This document shows, piece by piece, positions 62,401-64,000 of a stretch of DNA of 64,000 nucleotides (the first letter of the stretch is position 1; every line of letters begins with the position of its first letter). The DNA is from Salvator merianae (lineage: Eukaryota; Chordata; Lepidosauria; Squamata; Teiidae). The stretch covers positions 49,138,143-49,202,142 of the forward strand of contig QVOM02000112.1 of the NCBI GenBank assembly GCA_003586115.2, read 5' to 3'. The notes below the pieces were generated by a model. It saw nothing but the letters and a program-made list of their open reading frames with translations, had not been told where the DNA came from and did no database searches. The translations under genes were made by a program, and so were the position numbers.

Positions 62401-63699
62401 CACAGAGATGAAGGACACCTACAGCTATATAACAAATATCACTTTGAACACACATTTCCTGCTTCCCCACAGTCTCTATGCCCTATTACCCTTTTTTTCC
62501 GACAAGGGTAACCAGACCATGAGCTTACGTACTGCCAATTTTCTAAAGTATCTGGGAACATCAGAAGCCTTAAGATAATCAGTGATTCATTGCAGCCGGA
62601 GGATGTAACTGTGGCCTCTTGTGCCTGACTGCACTTTCCTTTTCATCCAGATGGCTTTGGGGATGTCCGCCAGCAAGCAGCATCTTCCTCCTGTTCAGCT
62701 GGCTGACCTTGGGGAAGCTGGCTAGCATCTTTTTAACTCTCTTCTGGAGTGTAGGACTGCACTCGAAATGAAACTTAACCCTAAGTGGCTGATACAACCC
62801 TCCAAGTCAAATAAATGGATAAAAATAATTGACTTAAAAAATAGTTTGTCACGTTCTGTTAACAACAGATTTCCAGATCTCTGTAAGACCTATCCATGAA
62901 CACAGAAAATTTGTTATTAACTGCTTCTATGTTAACGCGTTCTAATTTTTGAAAGACAGCAGAGATTTCATGTATCTTTTCAGGCTGCCATTCTCATTTT
63001 TGTTCTACAATCATACATTCTGATTTGATTCATGTACACTTCCATCTGGTTGTTTAAAAAGTACGGTTTTCTCACATACTGGATTTGATTCTGGAACTAG
63101 TTTGCCTCTAATTCTTATATATGTTACATTTCCCCCTACTTCCTGACACAGCTGAAAGAGACAATCTGAAGTTGAGACACCTCCTTCATCCCAAGTTGGC
63201 GTCAAACTATAGCATAAGTTGCTCACAAAGAAAAGACACACAAAAGTGGATTGTTCTCATCACTTTTTGCCAAGTTTTACTCAAAACTCTCAGCTCAGAT
63301 TTGAAAAGAGTTCTAAGAACAAGAATGAAATTGACTAAGACCTTATTTGGCCTCATTAAAATTAGTTTAGAAAATAACAATCCACTTATTGAATTACAGT
63401 TGGCCATAAAGGAAACCAGCAAAACCCATGCTGTAGCTGAGCCTCAGTTGGAACCTAATATTTAATTGCCTCCTGTTTGGAAGCAGTAGCTATAGTTCAG
63501 GCTTTTTAAAAATCAGAAGAGTAGAACATTTAGAAACAAAATAAATACCTTGGGGAATTCCACTATTCTTCACTTGGGGTTCAACCACCTGAATGGTGTC
63601 ATCTTCTAGATAGAAATATATCTTACAATGTCTTATTCTGTACAGCTCTTGATTTTTGTCAGGAACTTCTTCATCAAAATAAGCATCAAATGACAATAC
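5347..63699 (-). CDS. EFHC2: EFHC2, 12 internal exons of a longer gene (5' and 3' ends missing)
   Basis: EFHC2 belongs to the DM10/EF-hand family with EFHC1, whose members are inner proteins of the ciliary doublet microtubule (family knowledge). Twelve exons join on the minus strand in one open frame of 1914 nt, and every junction agrees in phase. Domain order as read: DM10-1 (63549-63699 plus 52977-53200), DM10-2 (43558-43809, 40242-40352, 39464-39602), DM10-3 (29010-29175, 28029-28171, 21856-22052), then a degenerate EF-hand region (19460-19593 to 5347-5452). EFHC2 rather than EFHC1 is chosen because [31 protein letters not shown] and LNWREHPIP follow my memory of EFHC2, and because EFHC1 is shorter at the C-terminus. 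Roughly residues 75-80 to 710 of a ~750-residue protein are present. The promoter, start codon and stop codon are not in view. No stop or frameshift was seen, so the gene looks functional. Confidence 0.95.
5645..5774. mobile_element. Foldback MITE, copy 1 of the CCAGAATAT family
   Basis: The left arm TTCACTAGGCCTTACTCTGG pairs with the right arm, which on the other strand reads TTCACTGGGTCTTATTCTGG. The inner parts also pair (CTGCCTGCTAGTG against TGCTAGCAGG). About 130 bp with almost no unpaired interior. Related copies lie at 38092-38261 and 39004-39155. Confidence 0.7.
6062..6124 (+). repeat. Possible LINE/SINE 3' tail fragment
   Basis: GCTGCTCTGAG, GGTGGATATAAAT and AATAAGAAATAAA resemble the common reptile retroelement tail that ends in a ...GCGGTATAAAT...AATAAATAAA motif. 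It is short and degraded. Confidence 0.4.
6245..6456 (+). repeat. Diverged tandem duplication, ~106 bp unit
   Basis: TTAGAACCACCTGGAGAAGT at 6245 is repeated as CTAGAGTCACCAGGAGAGAT at 6351. Further in, CACTTTTTGCCTGTTTTGG is matched by CCCTTTTTGCCTGTTTGG, and TTATCATAAGAGA by TTAGCATAAGAGA. Two copies lie head to tail. Confidence 0.7.
8574..8598. repeat. Perfect 11-bp-arm palindrome
   Basis: ACTTTGATGCA, a 3-base TTT spacer, then TGCATCAAAGT. No neighbouring motif gives it a role. Confidence 0.8.
8719..9278. mobile_element. MITE with GGYCSCARTCACA ends
   Basis: The left end GGTCGCAATCACATT matches the right end, which read inward on the other strand is GGCCCCAGTCACACC. The 560 bp between them has no transposase. 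At 8898-8935 it holds a short GGCAGT/GGTAGC hexamer array. Confidence 0.55.
12341..12484. mobile_element. hAT-type MITE with TGGTTCTCAAA ends
   Basis: The left end TTTAAACCATGGTTCTCAAA and the right end, on the other strand TTAAAACCAGTGGTTCTCAA, are inverted copies. Inside, TAGACATTCCTGAACAACTC pairs with the opposite arm. About 140 bp, with no coding capacity. Confidence 0.7.
13002..13094 (-). CDS. EFHC2: EFHC2 coding exon, short C-terminal exon
   Basis: This 93-nt exon lies between ATTTGTGCAG|A and GGATGC|GTAAGT. With the split Lys codon it reads [20 protein letters not shown] and [24 protein letters not shown] agrees with the CKSSRLPLSDDLL region of EFHC2 as I remember it. It was found by direct reading. 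It leaves GC of a split Ala codon, completed at 5452. Confidence 0.9.
13095..14427 (-). other. EFHC2 intron (1.3 kb)
   Basis: Contains a MITE (14112-14336) ending about 90 bp from the next exon. The stretch 13540-13760 has short internal inverted segments around GGTAGAC and CCAGT but no clear boundaries. Confidence 0.8.
14112..14336. mobile_element. MITE with long inverted ends, close to an EFHC2 exon
   Basis: The left arm GGCCCCAGGCACATCTAAAT then TTTAATCCAGCTTCGGTCCA pairs with the right arm, read as GGGGCCCAGTCACTCCTACA then TTTTAATCCAGCTTCAGTCC. Arms are about 60 bp. A second copy is at 51237-51451. Confidence 0.75.
14428..14625 (-). CDS. EFHC2: EFHC2 coding exon, helical region after the EF-hand
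   Basis: This 198-nt exon begins at GTTTTCCAG|A and ends at GACAA|GTAAGA. It reads [40 protein letters not shown] and [20 protein letters not shown]. The first base completes Arg (AG|A) and the last two start Lys (AA|A). It is 66 codons with matching phases at both ends, so skipping would be in frame. A (TA)10 tract lies just 11 nt upstream of the acceptor. Confidence 0.93.
14637..14656. repeat. (TA)10 microsatellite beside a splice acceptor
   Basis: Ten AT dinucleotides ending 11 nt from exon base 14625. On the minus strand the tract replaces most of the region where branch point and pyrimidine tract are expected, leaving only TTGTTTTCCAG. Confidence 0.9.
15931..15952 (+). repeat. 22-base A run
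   Basis: Uninterrupted A tract. It may be the tail of a degraded retrocopy, but the sequence before it is not recognised. Confidence 0.9.
16257..16548 (-). other. Unassigned exon-like open frame
   Basis: On the minus strand an acceptor-like CTATTCAG|GG and a strong donor-like GACAG|GTAATC enclose 292 nt that are open in one frame. The frame reads [19 protein letters not shown], then [31 protein letters not shown] and [19 protein letters not shown]. The residue mix looks protein-like. I do not recognise the family. Joining it after exon 19460-19593 gives the wrong frame, so it is not an EFHC2 exon in this reading. It could be a retrocopy, an old mobile or viral insertion, an unknown exon, or chance. 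Confidence 0.3.
17548..17949 (-). other. Unassigned 133-codon open frame
   Basis: Open on the minus strand, including [19 protein letters not shown] and [19 protein letters not shown]. No recognisable family and no clear splice sites at its ends. Being on the same strand as 16257-16548 and about 1 kb upstream of it, the two might derive from one inserted sequence, but nothing joins them directly. Confidence 0.2.
18190..19420 (-). mobile_element. L2-like LINE, reverse-transcriptase remnant
   Basis: Minus-strand frames contain [19 protein letters not shown] and [17 protein letters not shown]. The second is the G-x-PQGS-x-LSP motif of non-LTR reverse transcriptases. Downstream frames are broken by shifts and stops. 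It is a 5'-truncated dead copy related to the copies at 22325-23975 and 57430-58080. Confidence 0.8.
19460..19593 (-). CDS. EFHC2: EFHC2 coding exon, EF-hand region
   Basis: This 134-nt exon lies between TTTTTAG|TTTCC and TTTAG|GTAAGA and ends with AG of a split Arg codon. It reads [19 protein letters not shown], then [20 protein letters not shown] and DEF. The stretch [12 protein letters not shown] sits where an EF-hand calcium loop should be. Loop positions 1 and 12 are acidic, but position 6 is Thr rather than Gly and position 3 is Gln. Calcium binding is therefore doubtful. Confidence 0.92.
19594..21855 (-). other. EFHC2 intron with GC donor (2.3 kb)
   Basis: On the minus strand this intron begins GCAAGC at 21855 and ends TTTTTAG at 19594, making it a GC-AG intron. 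The interior is AT-rich. A possible old LINE tail lies near 20570-20690. I recognise nothing else. Confidence 0.85.
21856..22052 (-). CDS. EFHC2: EFHC2 coding exon, second half of DM10 domain 3; GC donor
   Basis: This 197-nt exon begins at TTATTTAG|GG and reads [38 protein letters not shown] and [20 protein letters not shown]. The ending [13 protein letters not shown] is the third DM10 end as I remember it in EFHC2. The only position that keeps the frame into the next exon is GAG|GCAAGC, so the donor dinucleotide is GC rather than GT. The nearest downstream GT is a poor site and would shift the frame. Confidence 0.93.
22325..23975 (-). mobile_element. L2-like LINE, endonuclease end, RT piece and 3' tail
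   Basis: From high to low coordinates on the minus strand: an endonuclease-end block ([46 protein letters not shown]), then a diverged RT block ([15 protein letters not shown]), then a 3' tail around 22340-22560. On the plus strand the tail reads GATCCTGCCCTTCACCCAAA and is A-rich in the opposite direction. The tail also appears at 42740, 52385, 57430 and 60474. Multiple frame breaks, inactive. Confidence 0.8.
24198..24606. mobile_element. Inverted-repeat element related to the TTTCTGCACTTA family
   Basis: The left end ATTTCCGCACTTGCC and the right end, on the other strand CCTCCTTTCTGCATGC, are diverged forms of the family ends. Inside, GTAGACTTCAATATTGAGGT is an imperfect palindrome also found at about 32262-32285. 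Confidence 0.45.
27460..27960 (+). mobile_element. LINE C-terminus and 3' tail
   Basis: A 103-codon frame (27481-27792) reads [19 protein letters not shown], then [12 protein letters not shown]. The C-x-C...H-x4-C arrangement is a zinc knuckle typical of the C-terminus of L1/R4-like LINE proteins. It is followed by an AT-rich 3' tail with TTTGATATGG and CAATAAACTGACAATATC. 5'-truncated. Confidence 0.65.
28029..28171 (-). CDS. EFHC2: EFHC2 coding exon, first half of DM10 domain 3
   Basis: This 143-nt exon starts at TATTACAG|GCAAGG and ends at ATACAG|GTGAGA. It reads [19 protein letters not shown], then [20 protein letters not shown] and [15 protein letters not shown] and [17 protein letters not shown] define the first half of the third DM10 repeat. 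The exon ends with one base of a split Gly codon, completed at 22052. Confidence 0.94.
28172..29009 (-). other. EFHC2 intron (0.84 kb)
   Basis: Short AT-rich intron. I see no repeat or gene in it. Confidence 0.8.
29010..29175 (-). CDS. EFHC2: EFHC2 coding exon, linker to DM10 domain 3
   Basis: This 166-nt exon runs from TTTTACAG|AGGAC to GACAG|GTATCT. It completes the split Lys codon and leaves AG of a split Arg codon. It reads [20 protein letters not shown], then [19 protein letters not shown] and KKFMEKD. The proline-rich stretch followed by [14 protein letters not shown] is a conserved signature of the family between DM10-2 and DM10-3. It is one of the strongest matches in the window. Confidence 0.94.
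29615..29680. repeat. Dispersed repeat fragment, AATC(C)TAAACATGTCT family
   Basis: TGCAAACCTAACCATGTCTC and AAGAAGTAAGTCCAATTTCA match a copy at 47778-47865 (TGCAATCCTAAACATGTCTG, CAGAAGTAAACC). This is a common old reptile repeat as I remember it. Confidence 0.55.
31945..32377. mobile_element. Inverted-repeat element, TTTCTGYACTTA family, copy A
   Basis: The left end ACCTTTCTGTACTTACC and the right end, read on the other strand GGCCTCCCTTTTGCACATTA, are diverged inverted copies. No transposase inside. It contains the palindromic block GTAGACTTCGATATTGAAGT at about 32262-32285. The next family member begins 22 bp further on. Confidence 0.6.
32399..32905. mobile_element. Inverted-repeat element, TTTCTGYACTTA family, copy B
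   Basis: The left end GGCCTTTCTGTACTTATC and the right end, on the other strand GGACCTTTCTGCACTTACC, are near-perfect inverted copies enclosing 507 bp. Inside, ATCCAGATCAGGAGGCTCCT begins a hairpin, and GGTCCCCCAGGGGCTC followed by AACTTT.TTCCT.GCCACCAG recurs at 49060-49110. No open transposase frame, so it is non-autonomous. Confidence 0.8.
33123..33320 (+). mobile_element. 5S-rRNA-derived SINE (Sauria type)
   Basis: AATCTTGGAAACATAAGCAT, then ATTTATGGGAGACCACTAAG, copy the 5S rRNA internal promoter region (GATCTCGGAAGCTAAGCAGG and GGATGGGAGACC). A non-5S body follows with CCAGGAAAACTGC. The 5S part is too diverged to be a functional rRNA gene. Confidence 0.75.
33557..33568 (+). repeat. 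12-base C run
   Basis: Uninterrupted C tract, one of five 12-13-base G or C runs in the right half of the window. Confidence 0.9.
35525..36063. mobile_element. pogo/Tigger-like MITE with TA target-site copy
   Basis: The left end CAGTCACTCCTTGATTTATG and the right end, read as CAGTCATACCTCAATTTATA, are inverted and both are flanked by TA. This matches the ACAGTCATACCTC-type ends of pogo/Tigger elements. The 539-bp interior is made largely of degenerate direct repeats of ATTACATTGACTTGCATTGG-type units. No transposase. Confidence 0.7.
37198..37543 (-). repeat. Medium repeat, same family as 4691-5062
   Basis: On the minus strand it begins GCCTAAAACATGGAATTATC and includes AAAAATCAACTCCTACTGCG and CTGGAAATGGCCACCATGC. 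The order is identical to the copy at 4691-5062, in opposite orientation. Confidence 0.75.
38092..38261. mobile_element. Foldback MITE, copy 2 of the CCAGAATAT family
   Basis: The left arm TTTCTGCAGTGGGCCTTACT pairs with the right arm, on the other strand TTTCTGCACTGGGCCTTATT. Pairing continues through CCAGAATATAT and the TGTCTGCAT/GCAGACA interior, giving a 170-bp hairpin. Confidence 0.75.
38799..38811 (+). repeat. 13-base G run
   Basis: Uninterrupted G tract. Confidence 0.9.
39004..39155. mobile_element. Foldback MITE, copy 3 of the CCAGAATAT family
   Basis: The left arm TTTCTGTACTGGGCCTTATT, then CCAGATTATATCC, pairs with the right arm, read as CAGAAGTGAAGCCCAGTTGT then TTCTGGATTATATTC. 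It lies about 300 bp downstream (in transcription) of the exon ending at 39464. Confidence 0.7.
39464..39602 (-). CDS. EFHC2: EFHC2 coding exon, end of DM10 domain 2
   Basis: This 139-nt exon starts at TATTATTAG|ACAGG and ends at GTCA|GTAAGT, leaving a single base of a split Lys codon (A|AG). It reads [40 protein letters not shown] and KTKYGV. The VWGRKI.L.DCDEFT motif is a textbook DM10 end. A second GT lies four bases further inside the intron, but only the upstream one keeps the frame into 29175. Confidence 0.92.
39603..40241 (-). other. EFHC2 intron (0.64 kb)
   Basis: Short intron with acceptor AACTGCAG upstream and TATTATTAG downstream on the minus strand in neighbouring exons. I see no clear repeat or gene inside it. 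Confidence 0.8.
40242..40352 (-). CDS. EFHC2: EFHC2 coding exon, linker inside DM10 domain 2
   Basis: This 111-nt exon (37 codons, phase 0 at both ends) lies between AACTGCAG|TAT and CGCAAG|GTGAGT. It reads [19 protein letters not shown], then [24 protein letters not shown] agrees with the loop between the two halves of the second DM10 repeat as I remember it in EFHC2. It was found by reading the strand directly, since it is too short to stand out as an open frame. Confidence 0.9.
40443..40775 (-). mobile_element. tRNA-derived SINE
   Basis: Its plus-strand text CTTTCATCACCTCCAACTGA, TCCTTCTAACTAGAGATG is the reverse of a common squamate SINE whose tRNA-like head lies at the high-coordinate end, as I remember it. 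The head here is truncated before a clear B box. The open frame inside is not coding. Confidence 0.5.
41050..42495 (-). mobile_element. Full-length but dead Tc1-like transposon
   Basis: The left end CAATGCCATGAAAAAGTATT and the right end, read as CAGTGTCGTGAAAAAGTATT, are inverted repeats extending about 55 bp (both continue to CTTCTATTTTTGCAT) and are flanked by TA. The 1446-bp element encodes Tc1 transposase on the minus strand: [50 protein letters not shown] and QQDNNPK are legible but in broken frames with stops. The third catalytic position reads SPALEPIE where the family has SPDLNPIE, so the last acidic residue is lost. Confidence 0.92.
42740..42900 (-). repeat. LINE 3' tail fragment
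   Basis: CTATCCCTCAAAGGTCTCAA, GGGTCACAATAAAATCAATA and GGCCAGACTGAAGAGG agree with the 3' tail of the L2-like LINE at 22340-22560 and 57430-57600. Confidence 0.6.
43395..43450. repeat. hAT-type MITE fragment
   Basis: AACCCTCCAGATGTTTTGGA, CAGCAATTCCCAAC resembles one arm of the CTCCAGA.GTT.CTGAAC family at 12341 and 55749. The other arm was not found. Confidence 0.45.
43558..43809 (-). CDS. EFHC2: EFHC2 coding exon, start of DM10 domain 2
   Basis: This 252-nt exon (84 codons, phase 0 at both ends) runs from acceptor GATCTGCAG|TTG to donor CCAAAG|GTACAT. It reads [17 protein letters not shown], then [20 protein letters not shown], the DM10 core [17 protein letters not shown] and [18 protein letters not shown]. 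The [10 protein letters not shown]...[11 protein letters not shown] pattern marks the second DM10 repeat. Its length is a multiple of three and both ends are phase 0, so skipping it would keep the frame while removing half a DM10 domain. Confidence 0.95.
44072..44189. mobile_element. Foldback MITE, CTGCACTGGCTGGTAT family, copy 1
   Basis: The left arm TTCTGCACTGGCTGATATAC pairs with the right arm, read as TTTCTGGCTGGTATACTGGA. The inner GTAGCCTCCCTTTCAT pairs with AGGAGCCTCCCTTCCAT. About 118 bp, nearly all stem. Confidence 0.75.
45955..46535 (-). mobile_element. CR1/L3-like LINE 3' end
   Basis: From about 46535 down on the minus strand, a frame reads [38 protein letters not shown] and [17 protein letters not shown]. 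This is the thumb end of a CR1-type reverse transcriptase. It is followed by a 3' untranslated part containing the plus-strand text CACATCTGGTGGTAGTGAAT, and the tail ends at a TTCTTATGTTCTTA-like motif near 45955. 5'-truncated, same clade as 1714-2441. Confidence 0.85.
47778..47865. repeat. Dispersed repeat, AATCCTAAACATGTCT family
   Basis: TGCAATCCTAAACATGTCTG and CTCAGAAGTAAACC match the copy at 29615-29680. Confidence 0.6.
48791..49226. mobile_element. Inverted-repeat element, TTTCTGYACTTA family, copy C
   Basis: The left end GGGCCTTTTTGCACTTAATT and the right end, on the other strand GGGTGTTTCTTCACCTACC, are inverted. The interior CCACTGAAATTGGTCCCCCA and GGAACTTTCCTTCCTGGCCA matches the element at 32399-32905. 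Confidence 0.75.
50497..50966. mobile_element. Inverted-repeat element, diverged relative of the TTTCTGYACTTA family
   Basis: The left end GGGCGTTTTTGCACTTTCC and the right end, read as GGGCCTTTTCGTGCTTGCTG. The interior differs from the other members and is GC-richer, with short inverted segments such as CATTCACGG/GTGTGAATG. Several overlapping open frames here are not supported as genes. Confidence 0.55.
51237..51451. mobile_element. MITE, second copy of the 14112-14336 family
   Basis: The left arm GGCCTATCTACACCTAAGTT and the right arm, read as GGACCCATCTACACCTGAGT, are both followed by TTTAATCC. Interior AGAGAACACATCAGCA and TTCTGAGTTAGATCATG match the 14112 copy. Confidence 0.75.
51944..51955 (+). 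repeat. 12-base C run
   Basis: Uninterrupted C tract. Confidence 0.9.
52201..52219. repeat. (ATTA)n simple repeat
   Basis: Five ATTA/TTAA periods in a row. Confidence 0.85.
52385..52560 (-). repeat. LINE 3' tail fragment
   Basis: Plus-strand text TTTATTTATTGATAGCATTT, GTATCCTGCCCTTTACC and ACCTCTCTCCCTCCCACCCT parallels the tail at 57425-57570, so the source element lies on the minus strand. Confidence 0.65.
52977..53200 (-). CDS. EFHC2: EFHC2 coding exon, second half of DM10 domain 1
   Basis: This 224-nt exon runs from acceptor AATGTAG|GAAC to donor CAGAAG|GTTAGT, entering with a split Gly codon and leaving in phase 0. It reads [20 protein letters not shown], then the DM10 core [20 protein letters not shown] and [11 protein letters not shown], ending [10 protein letters not shown]. 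The ITDCDQFT motif is the usual end of a DM10 repeat. [10 protein letters not shown] and FLRKMGV are the best discriminators from EFHC1. Confidence 0.95.
53560..53700. mobile_element. Foldback MITE, CTGCACTGGCTGGTAT family, copy 2
   Basis: The left arm TCTGCACCGGCCAGTATACT, then GCCTCCTTTCCACATGC, pairs over about 60 bp with the right arm, read as TCTGCACTGGCTGGTATTCT then GCCTCCTTTCCACATGC. The loop is only about 25 bp. Confidence 0.85.
54154..54165 (+). repeat. 12-base G run
   Basis: Uninterrupted G tract. Confidence 0.9.
54784..54890 (-). repeat. CR1/L3-like LINE tail fragment
   Basis: CCTGCTGGATCAGG, CCCATCTAGTCCAGCATCC and CACACAGTGGCCCACC are the reverse of the tail that ends the LINE at 2441. 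The inverted-repeat element at 54893 begins immediately after it. Confidence 0.7.
54893..55303. mobile_element. Inverted-repeat element, TTTCTGYACTTA family, copy D
   Basis: The left end GGGCCTTTCTGTACTTACTA and the right end, read as GACTTTCTGCACTTACCTTG, are inverted. The interior AAGCTCAAGCGAGCTTCAGG and CAAGGTAAGTGCAG matches copy B. Confidence 0.75.
55749..55858. mobile_element. hAT-type MITE, nearly all stem
   Basis: The left arm CTCAGCTGTAGCTCTCCAGA then AATTCCTGAACT pairs with the right arm, read as CTCAACTCAGCCCTCCAGA then AGTTCCTGAACT. Related to 12341-12484 by the TTCCTGAAC block. Confidence 0.65.
57089..57420. mobile_element. Inverted-repeat element, left end only
   Basis: The left end TGCCCTTTCTGCACGTGTG fits the family, and CCATTTGCTGTGG and TCCTTGGAGG resemble interior blocks. 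The right end was not seen before the LINE tail begins at about 57425. Confidence 0.45.
57425..58080 (-). mobile_element. L2-like LINE, RT thumb and 3' tail
   Basis: A minus-strand frame (57847-58080) reads [40 protein letters not shown]. This is the thumb region of the L2-like reverse transcriptase. The tail at 57425-57600 (plus-strand TTGTATCCCACCCTTCACTC, AGGTCCCAGGCTGGGTC) marks the 3' end. It is a short truncated copy. Confidence 0.85.
59560..60016 (-). pseudogene. PIF/Harbinger-type transposase remnant
   Basis: Read on the minus strand from about 59725, one frame gives [17 protein letters not shown], then after further residues [10 protein letters not shown], with stops between and after. 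The first matches the (A)IDGTHI box holding the first catalytic Asp of PIF/Harbinger transposases, and the second the HDSFIL box with the second Asp. Neighbouring stretches are too broken to follow. An overlapping longer frame (59561-60016) reads across this in a different register and is not the coding one. Confidence 0.5.
60474..60535 (-). repeat. LINE 3' tail fragment
   Basis: CTTATCTCCTGCCCTTCACC, CAAAGGTCTCAGGATGG, TTCACAAT is the L2-like tail again. Confidence 0.65.
61084..61102. repeat. (TTTA)n simple repeat
   Basis: About five TTTA periods, possibly the tail of a degraded retroelement. Confidence 0.8.
61362..61555 (+). mobile_element. 5S-rRNA-derived SINE (Sauria type), second copy
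   Basis: GTGGATCTCAAAAAGCTAAG, CAGCATTGG, then ACATGAGATGCTACCAGG parallels the 5S internal promoter. The tail ACTGCCAAGAAAACTACATG resembles the Sauria-type body. An inverted-repeat DNA element abuts its 3' end at 61556. Confidence 0.7.
61556..61995. mobile_element. Inverted-repeat element, TTTCTGYACTTA family, copy E
   Basis: The left end GGACCTTTCTGCACTTATC and the right end, read as GGGCCTTTCTGCACAGACC, enclose 440 bp in the opposite orientation to copy B. The reverse of AGTTCCTAGCCTCAGGGTCT matches the AGG.ACTTTTCTTCC / GGCTCTGAGGCC area of copy B. Confidence 0.75.
63549..63699 (-). CDS. EFHC2: EFHC2 coding exon, first half of DM10 domain 1
   Basis: This 151-nt exon begins in phase 0 after TTTACAG and ends in phase 1 at CAAG|GTATTT. 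It reads [14 protein letters not shown], then [19 protein letters not shown] and KNSGIPQ. The FDAY and YLEDDTI...VKNSG pattern is the N-terminal half of a DM10 domain. The donor splits a Gly codon (G|GA) that is completed by the exon at 53200. The residues before VLSF, including the initiator Met, must lie in exons beyond 64000; nothing in 63700-64000 resembles them. Confidence 0.93.
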
Positions 63700-63839
63700 C
63701 TGTAAATATATTTAGAAACAAACAAAAAACCAAACAAGCATCATCCATTGACTATTACAGTAAAGATATACATGAAGTCATGCAGTGTACAAAGCCAACC
63801 TGAATATAGCAGTGTTCCAGAGACCACTAAAGTGGTGGT

Positions 63840-63852
63840 GGGGGGGGGGGGG
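63840..63852 (+). repeat. 13-base G run
   Basis: Uninterrupted G tract. Confidence 0.9.
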
Positions 63853-63948
63853 TAAGGCTCCAGATGAATATCTTCCTTTCATCCTACTGAGACCCATTTT
63901 GATATGCTGTGTGTCATAAATAAAGCAATAAAGTGAGGTGTCTAGGGG

Positions 63949-64000
63949 CCTTTCCACACCTACGCCTGCCCTATCCCAGAACAATGAACCCATTCCACTC
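63949..64000. mobile_element. Inverted-repeat element, left end cut by window
   Basis: GGGGCCTTTCCACACCTACG is a variant of the family ends. The element runs off the window. Confidence 0.45.

Larger units (their letters stand above)
53201..63548 (-). other. EFHC2 intron (10.3 kb)
   Basis: A repeat-rich intron. It contains a foldback element, a LINE 3' tail next to an inverted-repeat element, a hAT-like MITE, an L2-like LINE copy, a PIF/Harbinger remnant, and a 5S SINE next to another inverted-repeat element, each listed separately. I see nothing assignable in about 53701-54780, 55860-57080, 58330-59550, 60540-61080 and 61996-63540. Confidence 0.85.
63700..64000 (-). other. EFHC2 intron, cut by the window edge
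   Basis: Intron upstream of the first exon seen. It holds a 13-G run (63840-63852) and, from about 63949, the left end of an inverted-repeat DNA element. No upstream EFHC2 exon is visible. Confidence 0.8.

Overview
This is vertebrate, intron-dominated DNA, most likely from a squamate reptile (lizard or gecko type). That assignment is inferred from the repeats: 5S-rRNA-derived SINEs of the Sauria type, a tRNA-derived SINE, CR1/L3- and L2-like LINE 3' ends, a Tc1 element and many short inverted-repeat DNA elements. Coding density is very low. No prokaryotic feature, CRISPR array or intact RNA gene was seen.

One real protein-coding gene spans almost the whole window on the minus strand: EFHC2 (EF-hand domain-containing protein 2, a DM10-domain ciliary microtubule protein). 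Twelve consecutive internal coding exons were located by conserved residues, splice signals and phase: 63549-63699, 52977-53200, 43558-43809, 40242-40352, 39464-39602, 29010-29175, 28029-28171, 21856-22052, 19460-19593, 14428-14625, 13002-13094 and 5347-5452. Together they give 1914 nt (638 codons) in one uninterrupted frame. The frame covers the protein from just before DM10 domain 1, through DM10-2 and DM10-3, to the degenerate EF-hand region. The 5' exons lie beyond position 64000. The last coding exon was not found to the left of 5347. All introns look GT-AG except the one between 21856 and 19593, which has a GC donor.

The remainder is intron (plus 1-5346, downstream intron or 3' region) filled with dead mobile elements. 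Left part (1-13 kb): a LINE reverse-transcriptase remnant, a ~100-bp-unit minisatellite inside a candidate inverted-repeat element, and a ~105-bp tandem duplication. Middle (14-33 kb): LINE copies on the minus strand at about 18.2-19.4 and 22.3-24 kb, an unassigned exon-like open frame near 16.4 kb, a LINE C-terminus at 27.5 kb, two inverted-repeat elements almost side by side at 31.9-32.9 kb, and a 5S SINE. Right part (35-64 kb): a TA-flanked pogo-like MITE, a full-length but dead Tc1 element with TA flanks, foldback hairpin elements, a PIF/Harbinger transposase remnant, a second 5S SINE, and more inverted-repeat elements.

The main pattern not explained by the gene is a set of structurally different short DNA elements that share related ends (TTTCTGCACT and variants). 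They may have been moved by one transposase that is not encoded here.
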